From: Tyto alba
Taxonomy: Eukaryota; Chordata; Aves; Strigiformes; Tytonidae
DNA length: 64,000 bases
Assembly (NCBI RefSeq): GCF_018691265.1
Contig: NW_024881295.1
Location: 17,035,904-17,099,903 of the forward strand
Direction: 5' to 3'
Shown here piece after piece: positions 1 through 13,748 of the stretch. Made by a program: the position numbers and the translations under genes. Position 1 is the first letter of the stretch; the number at the start of each line of letters is the position of its first letter. The notes beneath the pieces were generated by a model. The model worked only from the letters and a program-made list of their open reading frames with translations. It had not been told where the DNA came from and ran no database searches.

Positions 1-271
1 TTGTTCATTAATGATTCGATGGGTGAGAAAAAAAGGAAATTTTTACTGAAAAAAAATTAACAACATCAACACAACACGATGCTAGTGATCTGAGTTAGAC
101 TGATTTAAAAATCACAGGAAAGTGTCCAAATTGTTACACTTCCCCCATCATTTCCTTCACCACTTCTTTGTTTTTAAGGTCGTTTACACTAACTATTTTA
201 GCTGGCCATATCCTTAACCTTAACTTATGAATTTAAGAAATCATAAACACAGTGACATAGCTATGTTGTTA

Positions 272-335
272 GGGTTTTTTTTGTTGTTGTTGTTTTTTGT
301 GGGGTTTTTTTGTTTTGTTTTGTTTTTTTTTTTTT
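272..335. repeat. T/G-rich low-complexity tract
   Basis: Runs of T are interrupted by single or grouped G residues, including (GTT)n-like and (GTTTT)n-like parts. Confidence 0.85.
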
Positions 336-3300
336 AGTTTTGATACACATAGAAAAACATTTACAATCTGGGAAGTATAATAGAAGGAAGCCAAAGAGAA
401 ACTCTTCCCCCAAATCCTATTTTGTTTTGAAAATAAGAAAAAACCCTGCTCTGAAAGGTTTTGCTTTAGCTTTTAGTTGCTCAAAACTTACTTCACTTTA
501 CCAGTGGTTGATCACCAAACCACAGAGAATAATGGCAGCATTTGGAAAGCCTAATTGCTTAACCTCAAGAAAGAAAGTGATGAAAGGAAGCTAAATAAGT
601 GATGAAGGAAACAGGACTGACCACATCACACAGTTCCATCACCACAACTGGGTGCCTGACTGACAGTCAAAGGAAAGTTGCCAAAGGCTGAACAAAGTTC
701 CCTATCTTACACATTGAAAAATTAGGATCAGGGGAGTTGCACACTGCTAAAGATCTACATGGAATCTTGTACGGCTGGATTTATGGGTTTTTTAGAACAG
801 TAAGCATTATCTGGGCCTCTTCCTTTGCTTTGTTGGGCTGTACCTAGCAATGCCAGCTTCTTAAGTAGCTTGTCACTATTCTTCAACATTATACTGAAGT
901 CAAAAAATTGTGCGCTAAATTACTACGTAAAAGAAACAATAATTTCATTATGCTTTTCAGACAGCTTGGTTTAATATTACTGCCTCCATTGCACACTGGA
1001 TTCAAGCTATAAGACCAATCAACATACTTTCAATGAATTGCTCTTGTTTGGATGCACGGCTGGCAAACTCCAGCACTTAGTTACCTCTTCCGCTTGTGAG
1101 CCTCTCCTCCCACAATTTCTCATCATTTTGTTACACTGTTCCTTGCTGTTCTGTGCCATTTATGTGACAAGGTAACATATGCCAATGAAAATATTAACAG
1201 ACCCTGAAAATGTAACTGGTCTGCTGCATGTGAGTCAAGAAGTCCCACAGTGGCTTTAAGAGATGGGGAGGGTGAACTTCATTTCCTGAAGCTAGGAAAC
1301 TTTGATTTTTAAAAACAAAGTGAGTGTTCAGATCAGCACTGGAGGGGGCAAGGGATGAAGACTAGAAAGGTTATGGGAAACCAGCTTGCCCCAAATTTTA
1401 GGAATAGGAGCCTAACAGTGTCTGAATCAAGAGATATGAAAGTCAAAGACTAGAAGCAGATATCAACCCTACACTGATCATTGTCTTTCCTCAATCTTAA
1501 GAATTATCTGCATGATATCAATGCACACTTCCTGATGCAGTCAGAACATCTCTCACTCTAGCTAAAACAACATTAAGATTTTCTTCTAGAAACAGCTGAT
1601 AGGAAGACATGGGAAAGGGGAGCACATGGCATACAAATCTAGAAACTCAATATAATAAAAAAAATGTAACCCAAACCCTCCTATCATTCAGAAACACATC
1701 AGAAAGAAAACCCACCACCTGATCTGTTAGAAATATATAAAGTTTATAGATAACATATTTCAAGTAGTGAGGTGGCACAAGTTACTAACGCTACATGGCA
1801 TGTTTCCTGAGAGGATATTAGCAAGTCCTAACCAGAAACAGCTATCAGCTTGCACTACAGAGAACTGCACTAATGTGCTACCTTTAAACACAATTCCTTC
1901 AGGAGCAACTAAAGGCCTTCAAACTCGGGTCCAAGCTTCTCTGGGGTAAAAGGTGTAAACTGTCAAACACAACAACCTCCCCATTTGGCCATACAATGTG
2001 TAATTATAGGTTAATAAAAATTTTTTTTAGTTTTTCTCTTCTCATATTAATCTCTCTGATTCAGTCTAGCAGAAGACCAAGACATATAATCAAACCCACA
2101 CAAAGTAAATCTGAATGCTACAGGTGCTTCCCCTGTGAAATGTTATTTCTCAGCGATCAGTAGGAAACACACATTTATGGAAACAATTTTCCTCATGATA
2201 TAATGAAATCATACAGCATCAGCAGTCAGTGAATTTAGGGAAAGGTACATAATAAATACATTAACAGAAAGGGAAACTTAACTAAGGATGAAAAGCACAT
2301 GTCTCAAATGCATGCGTTAAGCACTATCAAATTATAGACTTACAAAATAGAAAAATAAAAAAAAAGACTTATTTTTTCCTTAAATCCCTTGATTAAACAA
2401 ACTCAGAATAGACTAGGCTACTCTCCAGACATGAGCCCAACTACACACAAACAATGGTGAAGTCAAATGCTGTTTTCTTAGTATTCTCAAAAAAATTGGA
2501 AGAAAAAAGTGCCTTAACCAACTGGATAAAATTGAGGCATTAACAGCAGAGATTAACAGAAGTGTCTTCATTCTAGTGTAACAAGTCCATATCAAGTTAA
2601 GCAAACCAAAGGTTCGCTTTCAGACAAGGCCAGATACAACATACTAAAACCAAGACACTCTAAAAACTTCAGGTAAACATCTATAGCACCTCATGTTTTC
2701 ACTGATCTATAATTCCAGTTTTGTAAATATATTCCACTACATCTATTCATCCCACTAATGTGCAGCTAAAAAACCCCTAATAAAACTAATGTGTAGCTTC
2801 CTAGCTATTTAAATTTTCAGCATCTATTTGCTAGGAGGGAAGTTTTGTGATGAAAATAATGAATACATTATCATAATTTCATAACTGATGTCAAATTCAA
2901 AATCAGGCTTCAGAGATTAAATATCAAATTAATTATATGTCAAGTTCTATAATTATTTTTGAAAGCTGACAGCAATTGAACTAGAAAAGAAACCTTTAAC
3001 CTTAAAACCTTGCAACCATTAGTTTTTATCGAAGCTAAGAGCATTAAAAATACAAACTCAAGGTGAACTCTGAAATAAATCTGTAAGATAATGATATGGG
3101 TGTTCCTTTGTTAAGAAAAATACTAATGCTCTAAGGACCTTAATAAAAGCATCCAGTAGTTCAACAAATAAGTTTGTTCTGTTGTATTTTTTCTTCTGCT
3201 TTTGTTAATTGAGCAAACAGATGCAAAGCCAAAAATGACATTTATAAAATGGCTGATTAGGCCTCAATGTGGATTCTTTCTCCCTGCAACATGCTGGGTT

Positions 3301-5752
3301 AGTTGAATTTGGCCCTAACAGTGTGGGAAGGAGTCCCAAAGGTGCTGTTCCTTTTACCTTTAACTTCAGTGCACAAGCCAACCGCCCCGTGAACAGATCA
3401 CACACAGCCAGTCACTCTCTGCTCGAGACTTGCACCATTTGGCTGAAAAAAGTATTTTCTAAACAGCAATAAAATCTTCCTTATGAATGGCATTTTATTG
3501 AGGTTTCAGAGGGTATTTTTGTGATCTAAGATCACACATGTCCCTTTACTGCAGTCCCACTAGCCAGAAAAGAAAACAAATCACAATACGGCAGTTGTTT
3601 TCTTTCATACGGGTATGTGATCTTTTAATTCCTTCTAGAATAATGCCTGATACAACCAATAATTAAAAGAAAAATTGAATGTAAAAATCACCCATTGAGA
3701 CAAAACAAAAAATTAAATATAATGTAAGAACAAAACTTTAAAAGCCAAGCATTTAAGAGCTAGAGTAGCTTATGCTTGCTTTACAGCACGTACTGAACAA
3801 GCTATCAAGCGAGAAAAGTCCTCTTCTAAAAATTTGCAGAAATTTGGGATAAGAGTTGTATATTATACTGTCATTTTGAAATAGTGTATGTTAAGGAATC
3901 AAGATAGGCTTTCAAGCCGACAGCCACTGAAAATCCAGTCTTCAGCAAAAGGTATTAAATCAAGCACTTGCCAAGGACAAAAACAAAAGCACAGTGAATG
4001 TACCAACTCAGTGGAAGAGGATTTCTGGTATAAAAGAACATCTGTGGGAACATTCAGACTCTTGCTCTAAGAAAAGGACCATTCCGAAAAAACATAAACT
4101 GGTGCATTTCAGGGCTAAAAGTCTGAAGATCTTATGTCGTGGAGATGCCAAATAATAATCTTATATAATTTAGCTTATCTCCTTGAAACTGAAATAATTT
4201 TCAACAAGAATCTTTCAAACAGATTCTCTCTATAGATGTGAATGGAAAAGTGTTTACCCTGTCAGCTATAAAGAAGCTGTACCAAATCCGATCCAATGCT
4301 GGCCATTCCCAGAAACTAGACTGGGAAAAGTATGCAAAAGGATGGGGTTGATTGAAAAGCAATGTCATCACGCTCATCAAACTGCACCTTGCTACAGTGT
4401 CTTCATTATCACGAGAATTTGAGATGGGAAGTATACAGCTCTATTTTGGTATTCACTGGGTGAGACCAATTCCTGGTAACGAATGCAGACCGCAATGTCT
4501 CTCAGAATGGCATGTTTGGCATATTTCTTTCTGGTGCTTAGCAAACAGTTTTATTAAGAGATATCTCCTCTTATGAAATACATTCTGTCGCACTCCTTTG
4601 ACAGCTCACATCAGGTTAATATGAAAAATGCCTACTGAGATGATTTGTTACAGACTTTTGACTGCCTGGAAAATGGGGGACAGCAGCATTATTTGTATTA
4701 AATATACCACATACAGAGCTGAACAGCCTATCTAAATAGTGCAGATGGTTTAGTTCTCCTTCTCTGATATAGCTGTAATACTGTCTTCTCAGTCTGTCAG
4801 CTGTGGGACTCCAGAATACAGCTGGGAATGCTTTGCAAGTTGAGCAAATGCCACTGGGTTTCTGGAGAACTCAGTGACTGTTGCAAGCAACATTTACAGT
4901 ATCTCTTCATCAGAAGTTTCTCTAATAGCCTTGGTAATGTGCAAGAACAAGGTTACTGGCTTACACATTTGAGGACGGATTTCTACCATTTCACAGGAAG
5001 TGGATCTGCTACAGAACCAGTAAGTATGTCCATGACCGTTTAGAATAAATACATTAATTTTTAATATATTCTGAAGGAGCACAGAAAAAAAAAATAATCT
5101 GCTGACAAGATGCCTCATGTTTCAGTCATCTGAAATATACTCTCACTGATATCCTCAGTGATCACAAAGTTGGTTAATTACATTATCTCTAGTCTGGAGT
5201 ATCTACTGAAGAAGATAAATTCTTTATCTAGACACTGAACTACTTTTTACTCGGTGACCTTGAGATAAATGAGGCAAAATTAAGATTTTAATTGAGCTGA
5301 TCCCTTTACCAGGGCAACTGCCTTGATGTAGCCTGTCTCTGAGATATTTTCTGCCTCCCTTAGCGAATTAATCTTCCAAGTAATTTGGGAACACTTGTAA
5401 TCATTAGGAAAGATCAACAAACAGCCTTTGCTGTCAATAAAAATATTCCTAACAGGAATCTCACATATTTTCTATAAATTATCTGTCTTTTTATATGATG
5501 ACATACATTGCAGATTGAAAGATAGAAGCGGTGTTTAAAATCTAATAAAGAATTACTGAGGCTATGGTCCGAACAGGATACTGAAAGACACGAGGAGAGG
5601 TTCTAGTCCATTTCTATTTTGAAATAAAAATTCTCTACCTGTAATTCAAAAAGCATCCTTCACTATTCCAAGATGCAGAAAAAACCCACACGCCTTCCTC
5701 TTGGAAATTCTAAAGAAATCGACTAAAATTCCTTTAAAGGGTTTGGTCGTTG

Positions 5753-5826
5753 TTTTGTTGTTTTTTGTTTGTTTGTTTGGTTTTTTTTTTTTTTTTTTTT
5801 TTTTTTTGTTGTTGTTGTTGTTGTTG
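5753..5826. repeat. Poly-T tract (27 T) flanked by GTTT and (GTT)n
   Basis: The uninterrupted T run is at about 5781-5807. A GTTT-type repeat precedes it and six or so GTT units follow it. It could be the reversed A-tail of an old retro-insertion or simple slippage; no insert body was recognised beside it. Confidence 0.9.
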
Positions 5827-5985
5827 ACAGCTTTCTGCTTGTGCAGGCAGGTGTGAAGAAGAATGTAGCAGTGTACAGACCCTTTAAACTAATTTTGAAA
5901 ATTAAAAAGACTCAGTATGTCTTGGCTCAAGATTAGATTTTTCTTACAGATATTTGCAAACTAATAAGATGTATTTCTCTCCAAC

Positions 5986-5986
<1 letters not shown>

Positions 5987-6016
<30 letters not shown>
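5987..6016. repeat. Poly-A tract (about 20 A) followed by (GA)n
   Basis: A pure A run is followed by a short GAGAGAGAG stretch. It lies about 180 bp to the right of the poly-T tract at 5781-5807. Confidence 0.9.
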
Positions 6017-6623
6017 AGAAGATAGATTAGAAAAAGGAAGATTAGTTCTGTAGCGGAAAAGTACTAGCACTTCATTTGTCCTCCCAAAACTGTTTCAGTC
6101 CTGTGAAGGAAAGAAGACAACCAAGCTGATCTGCCAAGAAGGTACCCCTGGTGTGCTCTCCCAGGGCAAACTGCAGCTTTCCTCAGAGCTGGCCTTCCAG
6201 GTCTGCATGCAAAACCCACTCTTCCTGAATATTCAGAACAACAGTATCTTTAAAAATAAAATCCTTGAAGTTCTTTCACAAGGAGAGAAACTAACACAGA
6301 GCCACGTATACTAGCAAAACATCCAACTCGATTGGGAATAAAGCCTTAAGCTTTGGAGAACTATGCACAAGACACACTACTGAGATCAGCAAGTGGCATG
6401 AATCGCTGTATTTTTACAGGTTATGCAGCACTGATACCCAAGGCTCCTTCTGGACTTCACAAAACAAGGGCACAAGAACATCAAGAAACCTTCACTGGTG
6501 GTGCTAAGTGTCATTTTTAGAGGCACTGAGGAAATCTTTGGTTCTGATCAGGGTGCATGGGGAGACTGAGGGATGGCAACAGTCTGGTTTGGATGGGATC
6601 TGAATTGCAGCTACTGTAATGCA

Positions 6624-6637
6624 TTTTTTTTTTTTTT
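6624..6637. repeat. Poly-T tract
   Basis: Uninterrupted run of 14 T in intronic sequence. Confidence 0.8.
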
Positions 6638-8008
6638 GCCTCGTCAGGTGTCTATTCCAAGGAGAATAAACTTAAACTTGAAAGTGAGAATGGTTCTGAG
6701 TTTGGGAATCTGCTGTTTCTATATAGACACAGAAAGAAAGTAATGTGTGATGTACCTGTAGAAGTAAGGGTGGGAAATATAACCAAAACAGATGATGCTG
6801 TCAGAAACCTCACAAGATAATTTAGGAGAATAATTAGAGTGGCATGGTAAGTACATGGAATGGCATGTACTTACGCCTTCTACTTAACATTAACCAATAC
6901 AAGAATACTTTAAATTAGCATCCAAATGTTTAGCTTTTGTCCACACTATAAGGTTTTTGTCCAAGTTACAATAATGTTTGAAGCTTTAAGCATTTAAAAA
7001 TATGAAGCAGACTCCTTCAGCTACATTTCAGCTGTCATCTGTTCATGTGATCCAACCATACTCTAAAAGAACATGGAAATAAGCAAAGGAAACAAACTGT
7101 CAAAAACTGTGTGCCATGCCCAATCTCTTTGAGCAAAGATATCTGCATATTCCATATTAAAGCAAGAGATATGAGAAAGAGAAGAAGGTGTGTTGTAAAC
7201 TAAGGAGTAAAAAGTAAGTTATTTGCATCCCACTGATAACCTTTATATAATGTCACTGCACGGTTTCTACAAAAACTATGCCTATTACTGATAATATAGT
7301 GAACAGTCCCTTTGACTGGGACATACAATAATGAAACATCTCCTTGAAGAAGAAATTACATAAAATGTTGCAGTTACTGCAGAAGTGTTGCACTCCAAAT
7401 GCATGAGAAAAATCCATTTTTTTCACATTCCAAGTCAGTGGTCACTTTTGCAGTATAAAGTGACATTTTGAAGCAGCCTAATATAAGTCTTTACTAGTAG
7501 CTTAATATAATGCTTTCTCCCAGTTCTTTTCATGCAGGATGGCCTAAAAGTAAATAATGAAAAAGCAAAAAATATTTTCTGTGCAACATGCAAGAGAACA
7601 GAGAGCAAGTAAGCAATGCTAAAAGAAAAGACATCTTATGTTGATTAACAGGGTATCAACCCTTTAAAATACATTGACATGTCAAATACTGAAAAAGTGT
7701 TTGCTCTTATATCCTTTATACATACTGCTAGAAGGAGTTAGTAATAAAAAAAAAATAATCTATTTCTAAACTGTTTGCTCAGGTCTCTATGTGACACATT
7801 GCTAACATATTCTGCTGGTATTATCTATGTAAAGTGAAAAATTACACACTGAAAAGTGAAGTGAATGTGTATATCTATCCAGTAGTTGGTTTCAAGTTAA
7901 CAATATTAATTATGTATTTATTTGGTATGAATACTCGAGGAATTCAGGCATATCCAGCAAAACCAAGAATCCTAACAGATGAAAATTCAAAAATTAATCG
8001 GAATACAC

Positions 8009-8022
8009 TTTTTTTTTTTTTT
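8009..8022. repeat. Poly-T tract
   Basis: Uninterrupted run of about 14 T in intronic sequence. Confidence 0.8.
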
Positions 8023-8214
8023 AAGCATTACCGACTAAAGGAACGAAGTGAGCATATAATGGAGATTATTACAGAGTAAGTCAGACCTAGAGAAAGAAAC
8101 AAACAACACTGAACATAATATTAGTAAAAGAGAAAATGTATGACAGGAGGTGCCTCCAAAAGAATGTATTTTCAAAGATACGGCATCCTCACTGAAGCCC
8201 GCATAGCTAAGATT

Positions 8215-8245
8215 CTTTACCCTTACATATACTTGTAGGGTAAAG
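8215..8245. repeat. Small inverted repeat (9-bp arms, 13-base loop)
   Basis: CTTTACCCT and AGGGTAAAG are exact reverse complements separated by 13 bases. Such short hairpins are expected by chance at this scale. Confidence 0.7.
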
Positions 8246-10635
8246 TTGCATTATGTCACCTCTCTTTTACTTCCCAGTATGTGGGACTTAATCAAACACA
8301 TCATGAACAACTCAAGACATTAAAAACACAAGGGGAAGTTTGCAGACACTCTGAGTTTTGCTGGCATTCGGAACGGAAACAATCTGGTCAGTGCTATTAG
8401 TGCCAGTGGGACCGATAAAGTTAAAAGTTGGACTGATGCTGAAAGCTAAGGAAGACAACATATGCTTTTCAGAGCTACCATCTGGTGAGCTACAGTAAAT
8501 CCATGGCTTTAAGAAGTCCCAAGTTTACATGCTAGGAGGGAGATGAGCAACGCGGGGGAGTAGGAACTAGTAGGAAAGCAGCCTCAATTTTCTGGTGGAT
8601 TGGCATCTTTTGTGATCTTTTGTCAAGGCTGGCACTGGGCACACCAGCTTGGCAACTGCCAATTGTTGGGAGCTGTAATTTCTAGGACCAAATGAGGCTC
8701 TTCTGCTCTCTCTACAGAGAGTATTTTGCAACTCATATTTCTAATTCTTTCTCACTCTTGTTTTTTAAAAAAGGGGATAGGTTACTTGTAATGATCAAGT
8801 TAATTCCAGAACGCTTGAGAGAAGGATGCTAGAACTGAATCATGCCAACCCCACTGTCACTCCAAAACTACCATCATGCTCGGTCCCAATTTCTATCAAA
8901 TCTGTTCAGTATTGTAAATAGATACGTAATAATGTTCCATGTAAAAACACTACTTTGAACTGAGTACGCTGAGTCAATAAAGGGATAGGGTGTCACTTTA
9001 CCCATTAGACCTAGGAGTTAATTAGTCAGTCATGAACAGAAAGTGACAACTAAAAATACTCTGTTCTCCAAGGAAGTGAAAAAACATTTATTTTAATTAA
9101 GAAGAATGGCCTGTCTGCTGGATAAGAAGGAAATGAAATAAATTTCCGAGAGCATGATTAAATCTGTCTGAATTACCTGGGGTACTTCAGGAAGACGACT
9201 GGCTAGAAAAGCTGACATATTCCATCATGAAAGGGGCCCTCCATTGTTTGCAAATGAAGAACATGTTATGCAGAAAGAGGGAATACTTGATTACACCACC
9301 CTGTCAGGACAATGAAATGGAAGACAGCCATAGAAGAGAAAGGAAAATGGGGAAAACGAGAGCTTACCAATGTAATCTTAGCATAAGAATGTTAAGCATG
9401 TTTTTCTCTTGCATTACCTGTAATAGCCTACTTGTGATTTTATGAATAAGCAATGTTATTTTCATTTTACAGTAATGTGATTAAGAGTGATTTCAAATTA
9501 ACTGAGTGATAGCAATAGAAGTGTGCATTGAATCTGTAGACTGTATGACTGTAACAAATATCTATGCTTATCTAGCATATTTTTCATCCAAAAGATGAGA
9601 AATTATTTGCAGAAAAGAGGCACAGGCCAGTTAGGAAAGCTGGTTTCACAGGAATCAGGATGAAAAATATTAGCTAGTGAGAAGTGGTAATGAGAAATGC
9701 TCTCAATTGATGAGTAAAGAACTTAAAGGCACATCTGAAACAGAGGGTTCCCAATGCCCCCATTTGAGGCAGTGAAGTCACCTTGTGTACAGGTCAAAAA
9801 TGGAACTTAATCTTTACAAGTAACACAAGAACAAAAGGTAAGATTTCAATTTAGTCACAGCCGCAGACTAAACAGATGAGGAGTAACTTCCTAGCCAGCT
9901 GAAAATCTCACAGCAGAAAAATGCTCTCAGCAAGGCAGCTGAGATGTGGTGTCAAGTATGCTCTATTTTATTTGCCCACAATCTCAGCAAGAAAAAGGAT
10001 GTGACAAAAAGGGATGTGAATAATGCAAATGGAAAACAGTTCTTTCACCCTGAATGACAAGGCAAACAGCACACCTCATAACTACAGATCCAGACTAGTA
10101 AAACCCCATGCTGACAGATCTACGGTCACTGTCCCAGTTTAAGCTCTCAGCACCAAGAAATGCTTACAGAAAGCGTAAGAAACTGTGAAACAGAGAGAGC
10201 TTCCAATTTTACCTTCTCTGATTCTATTAACAGCAATAAGGTTTGAGAGTATCTATGTTTAGGGATGCGGAGGAAGGGGACAGAAGTAGGGGGGAGCTAC
10301 ATTAGAAATCTTAAAAGAAAAATTTCTGGGTAAATTATTATTTATGAAAGCACAGGCCTATTAATACCACACTAACACATATCACATTAATGCACTATCC
10401 CAGAACACAGTAATTTGGGAGTCTTTAAAAAATTGTTTAAAAACTGAGAATACAAGCAGAAATCTGCAAGAAATAAAAGTGCAGTGGATCCCCCCACCAT
10501 ATTTTTCTTACTTCTTTCTTTTCTTACAGCTGTAGCACTATGAAACAACACGACAATTTGTTTATCCTGTTTTTCAAGGTCAATATTATGCAGCAAATTT
10601 TTACCAAAACCACACAAAAATTGTAGAGCTTGTCC

Positions 10636-12150
10636 TAGAGTAGAGTAATTTGGAATTATGGAGTAGCTTTGCTTGGAGTGATCTCTAAAGGTCACCAGGT
10701 TCAATCCCCTGTTCAAAACAAGACCAAATTACAGCAGGTTGCTCATAGCTTTGTTCAGATGAGTTTTGAATATCACCAGTGATGAAGACTCCTCAGGCTT
10801 TTTGGGAACCTGTTTCAGTATGTGACTCCATCACTGTGAATTTTTTCTGCCCATTATCTCATTGGAATGTGCCATAATTTGTGTCTGTTGTTTCTTAACC
10901 TCTTACCGAGCACCGCTTTGAAGAGTTTGGCTGTCTTCTCTGGACCTTCCCATTACATAGCTGAAAGACCACGGCATGATCTCTCATGAGGCTCCTCTTC
11001 CTAGGCTTGAACATACCCAATTCTCTCCACCCCTCCTTGTACGCCATATGCTATAGCACCTAGTCACCTCACCAGCCTGCCTGGTGGATTCACCCCATTA
11101 TCCCAATGTTTTTCTTGTACCCAGAAGCCCCAAACTAGACATAGTATTCCAGATGCAGCCTCAAAAATGTCAAGCAGAGGGAAACAACCAATTCTGTTGA
11201 TCTGCTAGCTGTGCTTCTATTAATACAGCCTAGGATGTATTTGATTTTCTTCACAGTAGTGTGACACTGTTGACTCAAGTTCAACTTGCCCTCAGCTATC
11301 CCTTGGTCCTTCTCTATGAACCAGCCTTCTAACCAGTTGACCCTCAGCCAGTACAGATGGAGGGGTCATTTAACCCCAAGTACAGAGCTTTGCACTTGCC
11401 TTTATTGAACTTCACAAGGTTTCTGCCAGTTCATTTCTCCAGCCTATCAAGGTCACCCTAAACAGGAGCCCTCTCCTCCAGTACATACTCCTCCTATCTA
11501 TTCTCCTCAGTTTGCTGTCGTCCATGAAGTTTTTGAAGGTGTATTGTATCCCATCACCCACATCACTAAAAAGACGTTAAACAGTACTGATTTCCCTCTG
11601 AGCCAGTCAACTCATTACTAAAGGCAATCAGATTAGTCAGGAATGATTTGCCCTTGTAAATCCATGCTGGCTGTTCCCTATTACCTTCTTGTCCTTCAGG
11701 GGCTTGGAGACACCTTTCAGGAGGATCTATTCCAAAACCTTCCCAGTTCATAAAGTTATACTGATTAACCTGCAATTCCCTGGATCCTCCTTCTCATCCT
11801 TCTTGAAGACGGGTGTGATGTTTGTCAGCCATGAGGAACTTTTCGTGACAGCCATGAGCTTTTGAAGATGATAGACGAGTCCTTGCTATGACATCAGCTG
11901 GCTCTCTCAGCAACCTTGTAGGCGTCTGATCTGATCCCACCAACCTGCATATTTCTGATCTGTTTAAATGGTCTGTGAGTTGGTCTTCCACTTCTGTGGG
12001 TAATGCTCCACTTCCACAGACTCTTCCACTATGCTCAGGTATCTGAACGGAGCTCTTACCAGTAAATAAGGAGGAAAAGAAGTTACTGAGCTTCTCACCC
12101 TTTTCAGTGACCTTTTAAGAAGGTCTCCTGCCCAACTGAGTTCTCTGTAA
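10636..12150 (-). mobile_element. Degraded, internally deleted CR1 LINE (reverse transcriptase fragment and 3' UTR)
   Basis: The element runs on the minus strand, with its 3' end at the left. The left 900 bases, read on the plus strand, follow the antisense CR1 3' region as I recall it, for example the pieces resembling CAGGTTGCTC, AACCTGTTTCAGT and GCACTTGCCTTTATTGAACT. Further right, minus-strand frames contain reverse transcriptase remnants: an F-M-D-D block at 11517-11528, corresponding to the FADD/YxDD catalytic motif, and KGKSFLTNLIAF around 11602-11655. The sequence that should separate these two blocks is mostly missing, so there is an internal deletion near 11.59 kb. There is also a one-base frameshift just before the FMDD block, plus several stops, so the copy is dead. 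Its high divergence implies an old insertion. Both borders are approximate. Confidence 0.88.
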
Positions 12151-12582
12151 CTAATCATATTATTGCTGAGTCCAGGGTCTGTTAAAGCTTTTGGTACTGT
12201 CAGTTATGGAAATGTTTGCACCAAGACTATTTTACCATAGGCACATAAATTCGCTGTCTGTCCATATACTTACCCGGCTTTTAGAGTTTTAATAGAAATA
12301 AAAATCTAGCCATTTGGGGAGGATACATTTTTGCATAGAAGTTAGCCATTAAAGAAGAAAAATAACCCTCAGATTTTATTCCTTTGACTAAATGTGATGT
12401 GAAACATATGGGTTAGTCAAAATGCTTAATGCTGCATGAAGTTTGAATGATAATTTCAGTTAATCTTCTCATGACGACATACTAGATAATTTGTTAAACT
12501 TTGGGATATATGAACATAAAGACACATTTTAAAATGTCTTCTATAAATAATGTTGTATTTTGATGTTTCAAACAGTATGGTA

Positions 12583-12616
12583 AAAAGCCATTTTGTTATA
12601 AAAGCCATTTTGTTAT
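12583..12616. repeat. Exact 17-bp tandem duplication
   Basis: AAAAGCCATTTTGTTAT occurs twice head to tail with no mismatch. Confidence 0.92.
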
Positions 12617-13705
12617 ATCTGAAAAAAGCAAATTATGAAGGATTACTCTAATCTCTCAGAGCATTTGACTCAAAGCTCTTCAAAATTCACAGCATACTGT
12701 TGACATATAAACATCCTCCCTAGTGCCGTATCCAGTCACGTGTCTTTCTAATGCTACCTTAGTTCAAATCCCAACAGGAAAGCTGCACACCTTGTGAACA
12801 GATGTACTGAAAATAGAGTGATAATGCAAAAGAAAAACAACTCATCAGTGTTTTGTATAATTAATTTCAGCAGGTAATAGGAAAGAAATCAGATCATGCA
12901 AGACTTCAGAAAAGTGAGAATTCTGAGATGATGTACAGCTGTGAATAGTTTTGCTTTGCAAAGGTGCAGTGAAATGAGGCAACAAAAGAGGACATTTGAC
13001 AGAAAAGCTACATATTCCACTTTAAATGGAGGAAGAAATCTCTGGTAATCACTATACCTAAAGCAAATTCAGAAGACTATGACAGTGACCTGTTTAAAGG
13101 AATACCACAGCTCTGTTCTGTGCACTGCTCACCACCACCCAACCTTCACAGCCAGCAAGTCTGATGCCTTCATTTCTTCCTTTCCCCACTGCCATCTCTA
13201 AGGTGCCTTACTGCTACTCATTCACAAGGAATGGACAGCTCTTACAGAGTACTTTTTAATGTAAAGAATTCCATACAACTGTTTTTGCTCTAAGTAGAAT
13301 TAAAGGAAACATATGTTAAATAGAAAACAACTATGAGAGGTTGTTATTTTTCAGAGATGATGAAGGAAATTTAAATGGAAACTTCTCTGAACACAATGTA
13401 TCTGGCTCTGCTGAGCTAAAACTAACCGTTGATTACTTGACATGCTTGAAATTCTTATAATTTCCTGATGTGGTTAATGACCAGCATGGTGGCAGAATGA
13501 AGACCCGAGTCTTCTGAAGATATGAGACTGAAGAGCCAGCCACACTTCCAGTGCAACTTTTCCTGACTGCTCAGGCACCTTCTCAGTGCTCAGATTCACA
13601 GATTCCTGGAGATACAGTATATGGCACAGTGCATAAAGGTATTTCTGTCACAGTGAAAAACCCACAGGTATCATAGATTATATGCCTGTAATCAAGTACT
13701 CTTGC

Positions 13706-13748
13706 TTTTTTTTTGTTGGTTGGTTGTTTTTTTATTTTTTTTTTTTTT
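13706..13748. repeat. T-rich tract with TTGG interruptions
   Basis: Two poly-T runs are separated by GTTGGTTGGTTG and a single A. Confidence 0.85.

Noticed and set aside
8215..8245. Hairpin as a microRNA precursor
   Set aside because: The stem is only 9 bp; precursors need roughly 25-30 paired bases.
10387..10716. 109-codon minus-strand open frame
   Set aside because: It runs into the decayed CR1 3' region and has no domain; not a gene.
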